Assembly: GCF_026262505.1 (NCBI RefSeq)
Contig: NC_067203.1
Coordinates: 26,331,411 to 26,395,410 of the forward strand
Origin: Trichomonas vaginalis G3
Taxonomy: Eukaryota > Parabasalia > Trichomonadida > Trichomonadidae
Length of the DNA: 64,000 nt
Direction: 5' to 3'
Each line of letters starts with the position of its first letter. The stretch's first letter is position 1. Positions 28,462-37,977 of this stretch are shown piece by piece. A program made the translations under genes and the position numbers. The notes beneath the pieces were generated by a model that did not search any database, was not told where the DNA came from, and saw nothing but the letters and a program-made list of their open reading frames with translations.

Positions 28462-28623
28462 TTACCCTTTGTTTGTCAAGGTAGTATTGGAGTGCAATTT
28501 CTCCAAATTCTCTGTGTCGGAGTTCTTCAGCATTTTCCAAGGTGTACCTGGAGAACTCAAAGATGCTGCTCTTCTGAGTTCGTCGGTATTTTGGAAGTGT
28601 TGCACCTTCGAGTCTTCGGACAT
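28462..28623 (-). pseudogene. Small helical gene with 22-bp deletion
   Basis: Matches 4352-4546, but 22 bp inside the gene are missing near 28564, shifting the frame so that the C-terminus is unrelated. The start is conserved. Confidence 0.65.
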
Positions 28624-28667
28624 GAAAAAAATAACACTTTTTCTATTAAACCGTTTTGGCATTTCTC

Positions 28668-28847
28668 ATGAGTGAGTATAGTTCTGCCGAACCATTGGAA
28701 GAGAAGAAGTACCCTTGCTGGCAAAAGACAAAAATAGTTGCCTTAGTTGTCATTGCAATTGTACTCGTAATTGAATTCATTGTACTTCTCTTCACGTACA
28801 TAAAACTCAGCAATGGTATTTGCTTTAAGAAGCTACCATCTTACTAA
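28668..28847 (+). CDS. Small single-pass membrane protein (59 aa)
   Basis: The start is ATG 28668; the in-frame TTG at 28656 is less likely. A polar N-terminus is followed by one clear transmembrane helix (about residues 24-43, rich in Val, Ile and Leu) and a short Cys/Lys tail. It is absent from copy 1 and sits next to the cassette insertion point. Unknown function. Confidence 0.55.
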   Translation: MSEYSSAEPLEEKKYPCWQKTKIVALVVIAIVLVIEFIVLLFTYIKLSNGICFKKLPSY

Positions 28848-28861
28848 GACTAAACACTTAG

Positions 28862-28896
28862 ATTTTTCAAGCTTGACTTTTTACAATTTGAATTTT
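28862..28896. repeat. 35-bp direct repeat of the ATPase 3' end, left copy
   Basis: Matches 31245-31279 with one mismatch. The right copy contains the last codons and stop of the ATPase gene, whereas this one is an orphan. The two flank the accessory cassette (313-aa family gene plus KilA-N gene). Confidence 0.85.
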
Positions 28897-28923
28897 GTTG
28901 CTGAATTCAGTAAAAATAATGTT

Positions 28924-28973
28924 TAGGTGAAGAGGTGAGATCTCACCCGTTTTTTCACCTGTTTTCTCACCTC
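28924..28973. repeat. GATC-centred hexamer array B1 (two forward, three reverse)
   Basis: AGGTGA at 28925 and 28933, TCACCT-type repeats at 28943, 28955 and 28967. The palindromic core is GGTGAGATCTCACC. Same position and orientation as A1, but a different hexamer. Confidence 0.9.
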
Positions 28974-29055
28974 ATGAATTTTCATGAATTTCCTTAAGAT
29001 AGAAAAAATAAAATTAGTTTTATTTTATTTATTTTTTTTATTTTGTATAAAAGAT

Positions 29056-29994
29056 ATGATTTCAACAATCGGCACAACAACAATTCAAACAACAGCACCA
29101 AACTCGTTAGTCATGAATCCAACATCTATGTTAGTAGAGATGAAAAGCTTCATTCCTTCTTCATATACTTTTGAGACAGAAATACAAAGAATTAAGCAAG
29201 AACTTTTAACAAGTAATTTAGACTGTACCGCACAGGATGAAACAAATGAACAGTATCTTTATGAAATGGAGGACCTCATCGACCATTTGCCTAAACTACC
29301 TGAAATCCAACAACAAAAGCTCACTATTCCTGAATTCGATGAAATTGAAGTCAAAGCAACTGACTCAGTAGAAATAAAGAAGTTCATACGAAAGGTAAAT
29401 TATGAATTCCTTGGTTTTCATTGCAACCATAAAGTTATGGACAAAGATTGCGACATGGTATATAAGAACATCTCTGACATATATAAATCTGGGGAGTTTA
29501 AGACATACGACAACTTTGTTTCATTAGCTGCAAAATGTGTATGGCAGATAAGAGATAAAGATAGAAGAGGTAAGGTATGGAATGAACAGATAAAACCAAC
29601 TGCTTCAGATTTAAAGAAAACCATTGACGCCTTGGTTGTTTTAGCAGGTAAGGTTTCAATGTATAACGCAAAAATGAACCCGCAATGTTCAAAATGTAAA
29701 GCAGCAATGAGGAAATATAACTACTCCGTCAAAGAGATAGAAAGAATGAGAAACGACTATGCAGATTTAAAGAAAGAAGCAGAGAAGCCGGTAGAAAATA
29801 AAATGGACATGTTAGAATTTCTGAACAAAAACTATCCAACTGCGGACGATTTCCTTCTATCTGACGTCAAGAAGAAGTATAAAGAAACCTTCGGCATTGT
29901 TAAAACATTCGATGTACTAAAAGAAGAAATAGAAGCTACGAAATTGTTTAGGATTTCAAATATACATCGTACAATTCATGTAAAACGCTTGTGA
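29056..29994 (+). CDS. Hypothetical protein of the array-bracketed cassette (312 aa)
   Basis: Copy 2 homologue of 4723-5664 with conserved length, the QCSKCK pair and the basic HVKRL end. Substitutions cluster in the middle (residues 185-200) and near the C-terminus. The start at 29056 follows TTTTGTATAAAAGAT. Its stop codon TGA is directly followed by the AGGTGA-type array. Unknown family; possible DNA-binding partner of the arrays (inference). Confidence 0.7.
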   Translation: MISTIGTTTIQTTAPNSLVMNPTSMLVEMKSFIPSSYTFETEIQRIKQELLTSNLDCTAQDETNEQYLYEMEDLIDHLPKLPEIQQQKLTIPEFDEIEVKATDSVEIKKFIRKVNYEFLGFHCNHKVMDKDCDMVYKNISDIYKSGEFKTYDNFVSLAAKCVWQIRDKDRRGKVWNEQIKPTASDLKKTIDALVVLAGKVSMYNAKMNPQCSKCKAAMRKYNYSVKEIERMRNDYADLKKEAEKPVENKMDMLEFLNKNYPTADDFLLSDVKKKYKETFGIVKTFDVLKEEIEATKLFRISNIHRTIHVKRL

Positions 29995-30000
29995 AAAAAG

Positions 30001-30048
30001 AGGTGAAAAAACAGGTGAAAAAACAGGTGAGATCTCACCTCTTCACCT
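30001..30048. repeat. GATC-centred hexamer array B2 (three forward, two reverse)
   Basis: AGGTGA at 30001, 30013 and 30025; TCACCT at 30035 and 30043. The geometry is identical to A2 although the hexamer differs. Confidence 0.9.
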
Positions 30049-30147
30049 CAATTATATTTTTGCTGAATTCAGCAACAAAATTCTGAGTAAAATAATTTTT
30101 AGGGCATGTGTCAAACCGTTGAGTTTTCACAAAATTCCAAAAATAAC

Positions 30148-30171
30148 GTTTACCATGTGAAACGTTTATAA
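30148..30171 (+). pseudogene. 3' remnant of a second 313-aa-family gene
   Basis: Eight codons reading VYHVKRL and stop equal the end of the 313-aa family and are followed by array B3, as the full genes are followed by their arrays. This points to an earlier second cassette whose body was deleted. Confidence 0.5.
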
Positions 30172-30179
30172 AATAACTG

Positions 30180-30229
30180 GGGTGAAAAAAAAAGGTGAAA
30201 AAAGAGGTGAAATCTCACCTCTTCACCTA
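30180..30229. repeat. GATC-type hexamer array B3, degenerate core
   Basis: GGTGA/AGGTGA at 30181, 30193 and 30205; TCACCT at 30215 and 30223. The core reads GTGAAATCTCAC, so the GATC has become AATC. Spacing is unchanged. Confidence 0.85.
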
Positions 30230-30339
30230 AAATATATTTTTATTGAATTCAGCACAAAAATCATGAATTTCCTTAAGATAGAAAAAATAAAGTTAGTTTT
30301 ATTTTTATTTATTTTTTTATTTTGTATGTAAAGACAGAT

Positions 30340-31233
30340 ATGTCAACAACAGAGAACACAACAACAGTTATAGTCCATGAAGCTATAAATGAAGAATATG
30401 AGTACATACAGTTTAACAAACAACTCCGTCTCATTCGTTCGGTCAAAGACGATATGTACCAAATGCAAAGTATTTTGACAGCATGTTTTGCTCCAGATAC
30501 TAAGAAACCACAAGACTGGTTTAGGAACCAAAGCACTATTGAACTATTAAATGAAGCTGAAAATTCGACTACGGATTTTTTCGTAGTCGCAAAAACTCGA
30601 GTAAGTAAAAAACCCCAGTCGCCAAAACTCTATGAAAACAGTGAAGAACAGCGAGTAAGTAAAAAACCCCAGTCGCCAAAACTCTATGAAAATCGTGAAA
30701 AATTGCCAAACGGTTTGAGAGGATATTATGTACATAGACTTCTTGTAAATGCTGTTGCAATGTGGGCTTCGCCTCGTTATGCATGGCATGTTTACAGACT
30801 TCTTGACGAAATTCATAGACAAGAACGTGAAGAGCTAGAGAACAAGCTTGAAGCAAAAGACAAAAGCATTCAGAAAAGAATACCACGTTCGGTACCAAAA
30901 GGAAAGGAAAAGAACTATAAGTATATGATTTATACTGAAGAGATGGAAAATGAAGAAGATAAAGATATGGTTATGTTGCATTTAGTCAGAAGAAACAACA
31001 AAAGCTTTTACGACCTTGCTAAGATTTACAAATCTGACAGAAATTGGTTCTATCGCGAAAACTTACCGATTTCAATGACCCCAAATGAAGATGTGAAACA
31101 AATAGTTCAAGATACGTTACCTCAAACACACTATGATATGAAAGGTTGTACAATACTTACATTCAAAGAAGATTTGCCATTGTTAAAGGAAAAAATAACA
31201 GAGTATTTTGACAACTTCAAACAAGTAGAGTAA
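30340..31233 (+). CDS. KilA-N domain protein (297 aa)
   Basis: A DNA-binding family common in large DNA viruses and phages. The N-terminal half shows the KilA-N pattern: a W-F-R-N segment, a gap, then YYVHRLLVNAVAMWASPRYA (residues about 131-150). A 17-aa duplication (RVSKKPQSPKLYEN, 51-bp DNA repeat at about 30600-30700) sits inside the domain. The Lys-rich C-terminus looks like a second domain. I choose ATG 30340; an in-frame TTG lies at 30322. In copy 1 only a 44-bp scar remains. Likely a regulator of element genes (inference). Confidence 0.75.
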   Translation: MSTTENTTTVIVHEAINEEYEYIQFNKQLRLIRSVKDDMYQMQSILTACFAPDTKKPQDWFRNQSTIELLNEAENSTTDFFVVAKTRVSKKPQSPKLYENSEEQRVSKKPQSPKLYENREKLPNGLRGYYVHRLLVNAVAMWASPRYAWHVYRLLDEIHRQEREELENKLEAKDKSIQKRIPRSVPKGKEKNYKYMIYTEEMENEEDKDMVMLHLVRRNNKSFYDLAKIYKSDRNWFYRENLPISMTPNEDVKQIVQDTLPQTHYDMKGCTILTFKEDLPLLKEKITEYFDNFKQVE

Positions 31234-31249
31234 ATGAACTCTTTATTTT

Positions 31250-32300
31250 TCAAGCTTGACTTTTTACAATTTGAACTTTGTTTGCGTAGATATGAATTCT
31301 GAAAGAAGTATGAGGGTCTTGTATGACTTTGTACTTCTCCCATAGTTCATGTCTGTCAAACTTACCTGCCATGGACTCTTTCATAAGTTCCATGAAATCG
31401 TCTTCGGACAATCCGGGGAAAAGTATAATGTCAGTAAGTATTCTTTTAACATCCTTACTTAAACTCTTTGCTGTCTGTACACAAATGACAACTGAGATGT
31501 TAAAGTGTCTGAGCTTCTTAAGAATTCGACACATATCTTGTTCTCTGTTCTTTAACAAAGGATGAGAGGCGAAATCATCTAAAATAAGAAGACACCTATG
31601 AGGGTAAGTCTTCCAATCGTAAGATTGCAATTTCTTCGAAATGTATTCTATCTCTTTCTGTTTGTTTCTGAAGTGTTTCTTCTCTAATATTCTCTGCATT
31701 TCCTCATTAGGTTCTTTAAACTTAGAATTTATATACTCATTTATAGCATTATACTTCAAAACTCTTCTTTGGTACTTCTTTATCCAATCTAACAACTCAG
31801 AGTCTTTTATACATACTAACTTAGACTTCTTTATAATATCTTTGAACGAATTGACGGTTTGGTCAAATTGACCAGAAGTACTACAAATAACAACTAACTC
31901 ATAGAATGGGTTCTTCTCATCTAGTTCTTGTTGTTGTGCAGCCATTTTAAAGATAAGTGAAAGTCTTACCCGACCCAGGTGGTGCAATTAGACCTGTTAT
32001 CCATTCTGAGCAAATAAGAACTTGTCATGTATAGGTTTTATCTGAGCATTTTCTAACTTCCTCTTGTTCTTGTTTAAACATTCTCAAAATTTTTTGTCAA
32101 TGTCAGCAAACTTTTTTTCTAACATATTTTTAGAAAAATTAAAATTTTTATCTTTTAGAAAATGTCTAGCGATTTCGCTATCTATATCGAGACAAACTTT
32201 TTGACAGCAAAACATCTGTCGACCATAAAATCTTACATAGTGTAAACAAGAAAGGTGAATTTGTTCTAAAGTCTGTTTCTGGGAATATGACAAGAACCAT
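31250..32300 (-). pseudogene. Packaging ATPase, multiply frameshifted
   Basis: The C-terminal 245 codons (31250-31950) are open and near-identical to copy 1, including Walker B. Indels near 31949, 31999, 32078, 32190, 32202 and 32271 disrupt the P-loop part and N-terminus. Walker A residues are still readable around 31960-31985 in another frame. Confidence 0.75.
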
Positions 32301-32334
32301 AAAACATTACAAAGAGCAGTCTTAAAATTTGTCA

Positions 32335-32613
32335 ATGACAGACTTGTTGACAGAGATGACGACCGATTGGAAAGATGAAGTCCAACAAAAGTTCTTAGAA
32401 CGCAAAGAAGACACATGCGCTGTTCTTGAAGATGAAATAGAAAACAGAATAGATGAGCTATTAAAGGACAAAGAACTTTTACATAAATATGGTTCTGAGA
32501 AATTTGACATAACTCCACCAGAAAGAAGAAGAGAGAAAAGAAAGAAAAGAAAAGTGAAGAAGAGAAGAAAGAAACCTGAACCAGTTCCAGAGAAAAAGAA
32601 ATTTGACATGTAA
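32335..32613 (+). CDS. Small protein with highly basic C-terminus (92 aa)
   Basis: Residues 1-55 are acidic and helical. Residues 58-85 are Arg/Lys-rich with classical nuclear-localisation character. The ATG is 34 bp from the divergent ATPase start at 32300. The copy 1 homologue (6999-7274) is frameshifted. Possibly a nuclear DNA-associated or packaging protein (inference). Confidence 0.55.
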   Translation: MTDLLTEMTTDWKDEVQQKFLERKEDTCAVLEDEIENRIDELLKDKELLHKYGSEKFDITPPERRREKRKKRKVKKRRKKPEPVPEKKKFDM

Positions 32614-32629
32614 AAATAAAATTTTATTT

Positions 32630-33049
32630 TTAGAACATTTCTGGGTCAATGTCAATGTTCTCTTCCTCTTTAGGAGCAAACACCGGCTTAGACTCTAAAA
32701 TCTTTTTACCCAATTTACCTTGAACTTCAACTATCTTAGACTCATAATATTCATAGTCGTCTGCTTTCTTTGGTTCATAAGGTATAAACAAGTTTGTATG
32801 CTTTGCCTTCTTTAAGGTTTGAAAACCTTCTGTCAAAACTTTCTTTGACTGCTAACAAACCTTCTAATGTCTAAGTCTTCAAATTTCGCACCATTTTAGT
32901 CACAATAGCAAACTTAACTGGTTCGATGTTCCAAACTTTGCTGAATGAAGACTTTTCAAAATGGTAGAAGTAAACATTCAAATATGTGAATGGTCCAGTT
33001 CTTCTTTAAGTCCTGACATGTACTTATTTACTGAGATGAATTTTGCCAT
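32630..33049 (-). pseudogene. Frameshifted hypothetical gene
   Basis: Copy 2 homologue of complement 7291-7704. The last 68 codons are open; indels near 32850-32900 and 32985 break the N-terminal part. Unknown family. Confidence 0.5.
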
Positions 33050-33085
33050 CTTTTCTATCGGATAAAAAATATTTTTGTTTTAAAT

Positions 33086-34326
33086 TTACTCAGAAAAAAT
33101 TTTTCTTGTATATACACCATTCTGAACATCTAAAAGACTTTTGACATTTGCCAAGAATGTTCGTTTAGACGCTGTCATATAACCATATTCTTGACAATAT
33201 TGTTTATACGAATCGTACAATGACCTTTCATCTAATGACAAAAAAGTCAGTTTCATCTATGAACAGTTCATATACACTCTTGTTTGCTTCTAACAATGTT
33301 TTGTCTCTCTTCGGTATGTGGAATTTGTCTTGGATTGAACTTTGAAATATCTAATGTCATAAAGTATGAGAACAAGTGGTTGTAAAAGTCAGATGTCAAA
33401 GTTTCTGCTAAGTCGTCAAAATATTCTGTATCTTGCATATGAGAATCTGACGTTCTGACAACTACATATCTTCTGTCAGAAACTTTCTAACTTCATCGGA
33501 ACAGCATTGTTTGAAACCATAATGAAGTTTGCAACATTCTCACAAACTCTTTGGTCTTTATATTTTCTTTCAACAACTCCAACTTTGTCTGTTATAAGAC
33601 TCTTCAAAGCATCTGAGTTCAAAACTTTTGTTGTATCTATACTTTGAAGTTCATTGCAAACTATAAGTTTCATATTCTCTATTGAGGAGTTAAACTTGCC
33701 ACAGATGTTTTCTATGTTTGTCATATTCGGGTTCGAATAGCCCTCTAACAGTTTGCATAAGATATCTGTAAAGAATGTGTTCTTACCAGTTCCTTGTTTT
33801 CCAATTATAATGAGAGCAGTTTCATTTTTAGCACTTGGATGTTGTAAGATGTTTGCAAACCAACATAAGATAATACTCATAGACTCTTTCGTTTCCATTG
33901 CATATAATTTCTTTGACATGGTCTAACCAAGCTTCTATAATATTTTCTTTCCATTCTACTTGTTCGTATTTATATCCAGTGAAGATAGAATAGAAGTTTG
34001 GAGAAGGTGTATAGAACTTTATACCTCGAACTGAAAAATCTTCTAACTTTGACAATAAGATATCCCAAGCATCTAACATCTTCATGCCAACTTGTACGAC
34101 TTTTATTTTCTTAAGTTTCTGTCTACATTCTTGTTCTGAAACTATTGTTGCTCTTGGTTTGTTAAAGACAACATCCCATTCTTTCATAACATAACATTCT
34201 GGGGCAAGAGTCGACATAAATGACTAAACGTTTCAAATTCTCGACTGCTTTGTTATAGTCTCTAAATGGACACATATTTCTGAATGCTTGGAAGTCATAA
34301 AAATCTGAAACATCTATTCTGTACAT
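33086..34326 (-). pseudogene. Superfamily 3 (D5-like) helicase, frameshifted
   Basis: About 412 codons. The centre (33476-33919) is open and shows Walker A (GKQGTGKNTFF), a Walker B-like VCNEL, and motif C (FIMVSNNAVP), which together define SF3 helicases. One-base indels near 33480, 33235-33300, 33870-33890 and 34208 break the frame. No primase domain is visible upstream. It would unwind element DNA during replication. Confidence 0.75.
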
Positions 34327-34354
34327 TTTTATAAAAATAAAAAAAATATTTTTT

Positions 34355-35151
34355 TTATTCTTGACTTTGTTGTTCCATTTGTTGCATTTGTTGTTCTTGA
34401 GCTATTTGTTGTTGAAGTTGTTCTTGTAATACAATACTTTCACCAGTTGCATCTTCCAATTCGAAACTTTCTGCCGTCATTGACAAATACATAGGACATA
34501 AAAGTTTTACAGGAACAAAGTTTGCGTCAACTAATGTCAACGTTATACTTGCCAAAGTGTTTGAGTTCACTAAGGTTGAAATTCTGCATTCGAATGAACA
34601 ATAGGCAAACCAGCAGAGAAAGTATTGTTTATACGCATAAGTATCTTTTGGTCATAATAGTTTCTGTCGACATTCGAATAGCACTTTGAACCTAAGTTTG
34701 AAACAATATATAAAATAGGTGTGCTTAATGTCAATGGAATAGACATTCCTTGTATGACACCTTTTCCTGTTATAGGAAATTGTTGGTAGTAAAAACCAGA
34801 TATAAGTTTTGTATTATAGCTCATATCGTTTATACTAAACTCAGTCGGACATCCAAACATAATGAAACCTGCTCTAGTTGCAGCACATGTTACACCCGTA
34901 CTTAAAGTATTAAATAAGTCAACAAAACCTGTTGGTGGTATATCTGAGTAAGTATCTTCAAAGGAGTATTTTTTACCATTCACAACAATAAAGTCTTCTG
35001 GTGTCAAAAGAGCAAAACAGGCTTTAGTCGTCATTGTGTTTAAAGTTAGTTTACAATACCGTCCTTGAGGACTTTGTAAGTTTGTTGTTATAGAATTATA
35101 TGACTCAGGGTTTTTAGTCGTAATAGTATAAACCATTATATCTTCTGCCAT
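34355..35151 (-). pseudogene. Minor capsid (penton-like) candidate, one frameshift
   Basis: The first 190 codons are open from the ATG at 35151; a missing base near 34574 shifts the frame and the last 70 codons continue in another frame. It is beta-rich with a Gln-rich end (LQQQIAQEQQMQQ). Placement beside the major capsid candidate supports the call, but no diagnostic residues are known to me, so it stays a candidate. Confidence 0.45.
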
Positions 35152-35391
35152 TTATATATATTTAAAAGTTTTTCTGAAATGGAGAAGAACTTCATCTAAA
35201 CTTTCACATGGCGTTTCTTGAAGTTCTCTGTCTAAGAAGTTCAAATATTTTGTAAAGACATAGAACTTTCCTTTGTCTACACGAACAAACAAAACAGGGT
35301 CTTTCATATCGTTCAAAAGTGTGTAAAGTCCTTTACATGAAATAAAGTCTATATTATTTTTCTTCAAACATCTTTCAAGAAGTTTTGACAT
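35152..35391 (-). CDS. Small hypothetical protein (79 aa), copy 2 only
   Basis: An intact ORF that abuts the capsid candidate start. It is missing from copy 1, where the flanks are joined across a short ATTTA repeat. Alternating helix and strand patterns are visible (DPVLFVRVDKGKFYVF). Unknown family. Confidence 0.5.
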   Translation of the reverse strand: MSKLLERCLKKNNIDFISCKGLYTLLNDMKDPVLFVRVDKGKFYVFTKYLNFLDRELQETPCESLDEVLLHFRKTFKYI

Positions 35392-35397
35392 TTTTAC

Positions 35398-35975
35398 TTA
35401 GCAAATAAATTTTAATGAAATGTTGTGGTCGTCAAATATTTTTATGACGTCTGGGAAACTATACTTTAAGTTCAACGTTTCACCTCCTTTCATAACGTAT
35501 ATCTTGTCAATGACATTATATGAAACACCACAGCAACTAATGTCGGGTTCTATTTCTTTGATGTTTATATCGTCTGCCTCTGTCAAAAGTTTCAATAGTT
35601 CTTTCAAAACTTCATGAGGTGCAATGACATATGAGTTCACTTTTACAGGGTTGTGTTCGACCAAGTTTAACATTATACTTAAAGCTTGACAAATCTTCTC
35701 CTGAGTTTGAAGTTTGTCTTTCAGTTGTTGGTAGTCGTTTCGAATATCTGCAACAGAACTTAAGTCTCTGCTAACTTCAGGATATGTTTGTTTTCTTTAC
35801 AGGAACAATTTTATACATCTTCGTCTTCGTATGGTTTCCCCACTCAACATCTCTGTCTTTGACATTGACAACAAACACTTTGACTGTTTGTTTGAGTTGG
35901 TGAATTTAACTTCACGTCTGCCACCGCCATTAAACCTTTTGAAACACTTACGCTTCTATTTTTCGGAAATGACAT
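35398..35975 (-). pseudogene. Hypothetical protein (about 190 aa), frameshifted near the middle
   Basis: Homologue of complement 9817-10397. The C-terminal 91 codons are intact here (unlike copy 1). Several indels lie at 35785-35875 in the Glu/Asp-rich linker. Divergent with 18 bp from the plus-strand gene at 35994. Confidence 0.55.
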
Positions 35976-35993
35976 TTTACTTAGAATAAAAAG
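35976..35993. promoter_or_regulatory. 18-bp divergent promoter spacer
   Basis: TTTACTTAGAATAAAAAG, identical to 10398-10415, between start codons at 35975 and 35994. Being unchanged between two diverged copies suggests functional constraint. Confidence 0.55.
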
Positions 35994-36412
35994 ATGGACG
36001 TATTCGGATATCTTATTGAATTGAAGCAGAACAAAGTTTATACTCACAAACAATACAAATACATTGACAGAATAGTTCTTTATACAAACAATGGTAAATG
36101 TTATAGAATAGCAATATTTGCTGAACCTAAATTTTCCATAAAGCAAAGAAAGTTGGTATAAACTGAAATGGTGAAAGTTCTTGAAGCAGACAAAAATATA
36201 ACAACAAAACTTACAGATATTTCTAAAGGTAAGTTTATCTTACAATATTATGTCAAAACTGGCGTACTGTCAATATTTGACGGAGAGAAGTCAGTTCAAG
36301 AACAACTTACTGACCTGCTGCCAAAATCTGCTCGATGGAAGCTGTCGTTATGCCAATCTGAGGAGCCCAGCAGGTTTCATCGAACGAATCTTCAAAAGAG
36401 CATCTTCCGTGA
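35994..36412 (+). pseudogene. Hypothetical gene overlapping the capsid 3' end, one early break
   Basis: The first 55 codons are open and end at a TAA created by an extra A near 36160 compared with copy 1. The rest continues from 36168 in another frame. The 3' third overlaps the capsid gene antisense. Unknown function. Confidence 0.5.
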
Positions 36413-37910
36413 AAAGTGCTATTGGTTTTGTAAACTTCTTTGCTCTCAGTTCATCTGGACCGTCTCTGTCACCAGTATATTGTATTTGAACTGTACCAAC
36501 AGTTGAAAACCACCCATAAAGTCTTCTGAGTCAGCAAATGGAATGCCAAGCCAAAAGTTTGAACGGTCTCCATTTGTATATTGAGTTTTTTGACCTCCTG
36601 TATGAGTCCATACTTTCACATATGGCATAATAGAACTTTGCATTTCAGGGTTAATGGTTGTTGTGAAGTTGTTGTTAAAGTTCATAGCATCTAATGTCAA
36701 GTTGTATGACCTCATATCCTCAACTGTAGAATATTCTTCTCTTGGATAATATTTGCCATCTATGTTTATATGATATTTAATACCGGGGTTGTAGAAACAA
36801 GAATAGTCATTTATAGTTCGTCTGAACAGTACAAACATAGTATCTGCATGTTTCATTGCAGTTGTTAAAGCAATATCTGTTCTTGCACCTGGGTCAGCAC
36901 TTTGGTTTCCAACTTCACCTGCAAAGTCTTTGACAGATATTTGGTGTATAGGGAACATAAGTGGAACTGCAATATATTTGGCAGCTAAAGCATTTGAAAT
37001 ATCTGGGTCCAACATATAGACTGCAAGTCTGCTTTCTATTCTCTTGCATTCAAACTTTTCGCATGTAAACTTAACTGGGTCCCAAGCAGTTCCAGCAGCA
37101 TTGAAATAATAGTTTACTTCATTGTTGAAGTTTGAGAAACCAAAGTCTAAGTCAACTTTGTCTTTGCAAAAGTCACAGAACTTGGCTCCACCAGTTCCAG
37201 CTACAGTAATGCTGAATGGGTCTTGTGTTGGTGCAATGACTAAGTTATTTTTGCTTGGAGTAAGTTCGATAGAAATTTTTCCTGCCCAGTTTGGCAAGTA
37301 TCTTAAAAACCTGAAGATGAGGAAAGATGACAAAGGAACTCTAAGTTTCAGTTTTACTTTAGTGGCAGCAGTTCCATCTGAACCAGAAAGGTTAACATAA
37401 ACTCCTGGAACGTTAGGGTCAAGTCTTCTTATTTTCTCAATATTTGCATACTGGTCTGTTTGTTCTCTAGCTTGTGGTTGTACTGAGTTTCTCAAAGCGA
37501 ACCATTCATAGTTTTGCCCATGTTACTGTTTGAACTAAGTCAGAGTTAGAATATATCTTATATCCCATGAAAACTTCTGGAGCATATTGGTATCCGACAT
37601 AGAAAATTCCATTGCAACCTTTCTTGTCAGACAACTTGGCAGAAGGTTTTATTTCAATGTCTTGTTCCACGTATAAGAATGAGTTGTCAATAGAAATAAT
37701 ATGAAACCTGTCGCAAGCAATATCTACTGTTGTTGAAGAACCTTCTCCAAACTCACCTACGTTTCCATAAGAAACAGCAGTTGTATATTCGTAAGTTCCA
37801 GGAACTATTTCTGACCTTCTAATGGCATTGTCGCATTCGTTATACCATTCGGAAACATTTCCGTTCATGGCATCCAAAACTGTTGGCGTTATATTCTGAG
37901 CGGCGTACAT
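36307..37910 (-). pseudogene. Major capsid protein candidate, frameshifted
   Basis: About 534 codons: N-terminal 130 (37506-37910) and the following 340 (to about 36510) are open in two frames, joined at an extra T near 37513. A further indel near 36510 and one near 36366 affect the end. It is rich in beta-strand residues. As in Polintons it is the largest conserved non-enzymatic gene and lies near the ATPase. The double jelly-roll assignment is inference. Confidence 0.55.
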
Positions 37911-37977
37911 TTCATATGGGTAAAAATATAGAATAGTTGGATTTATGTGTCATAATAGAACCCACTCGGACCAAGCT

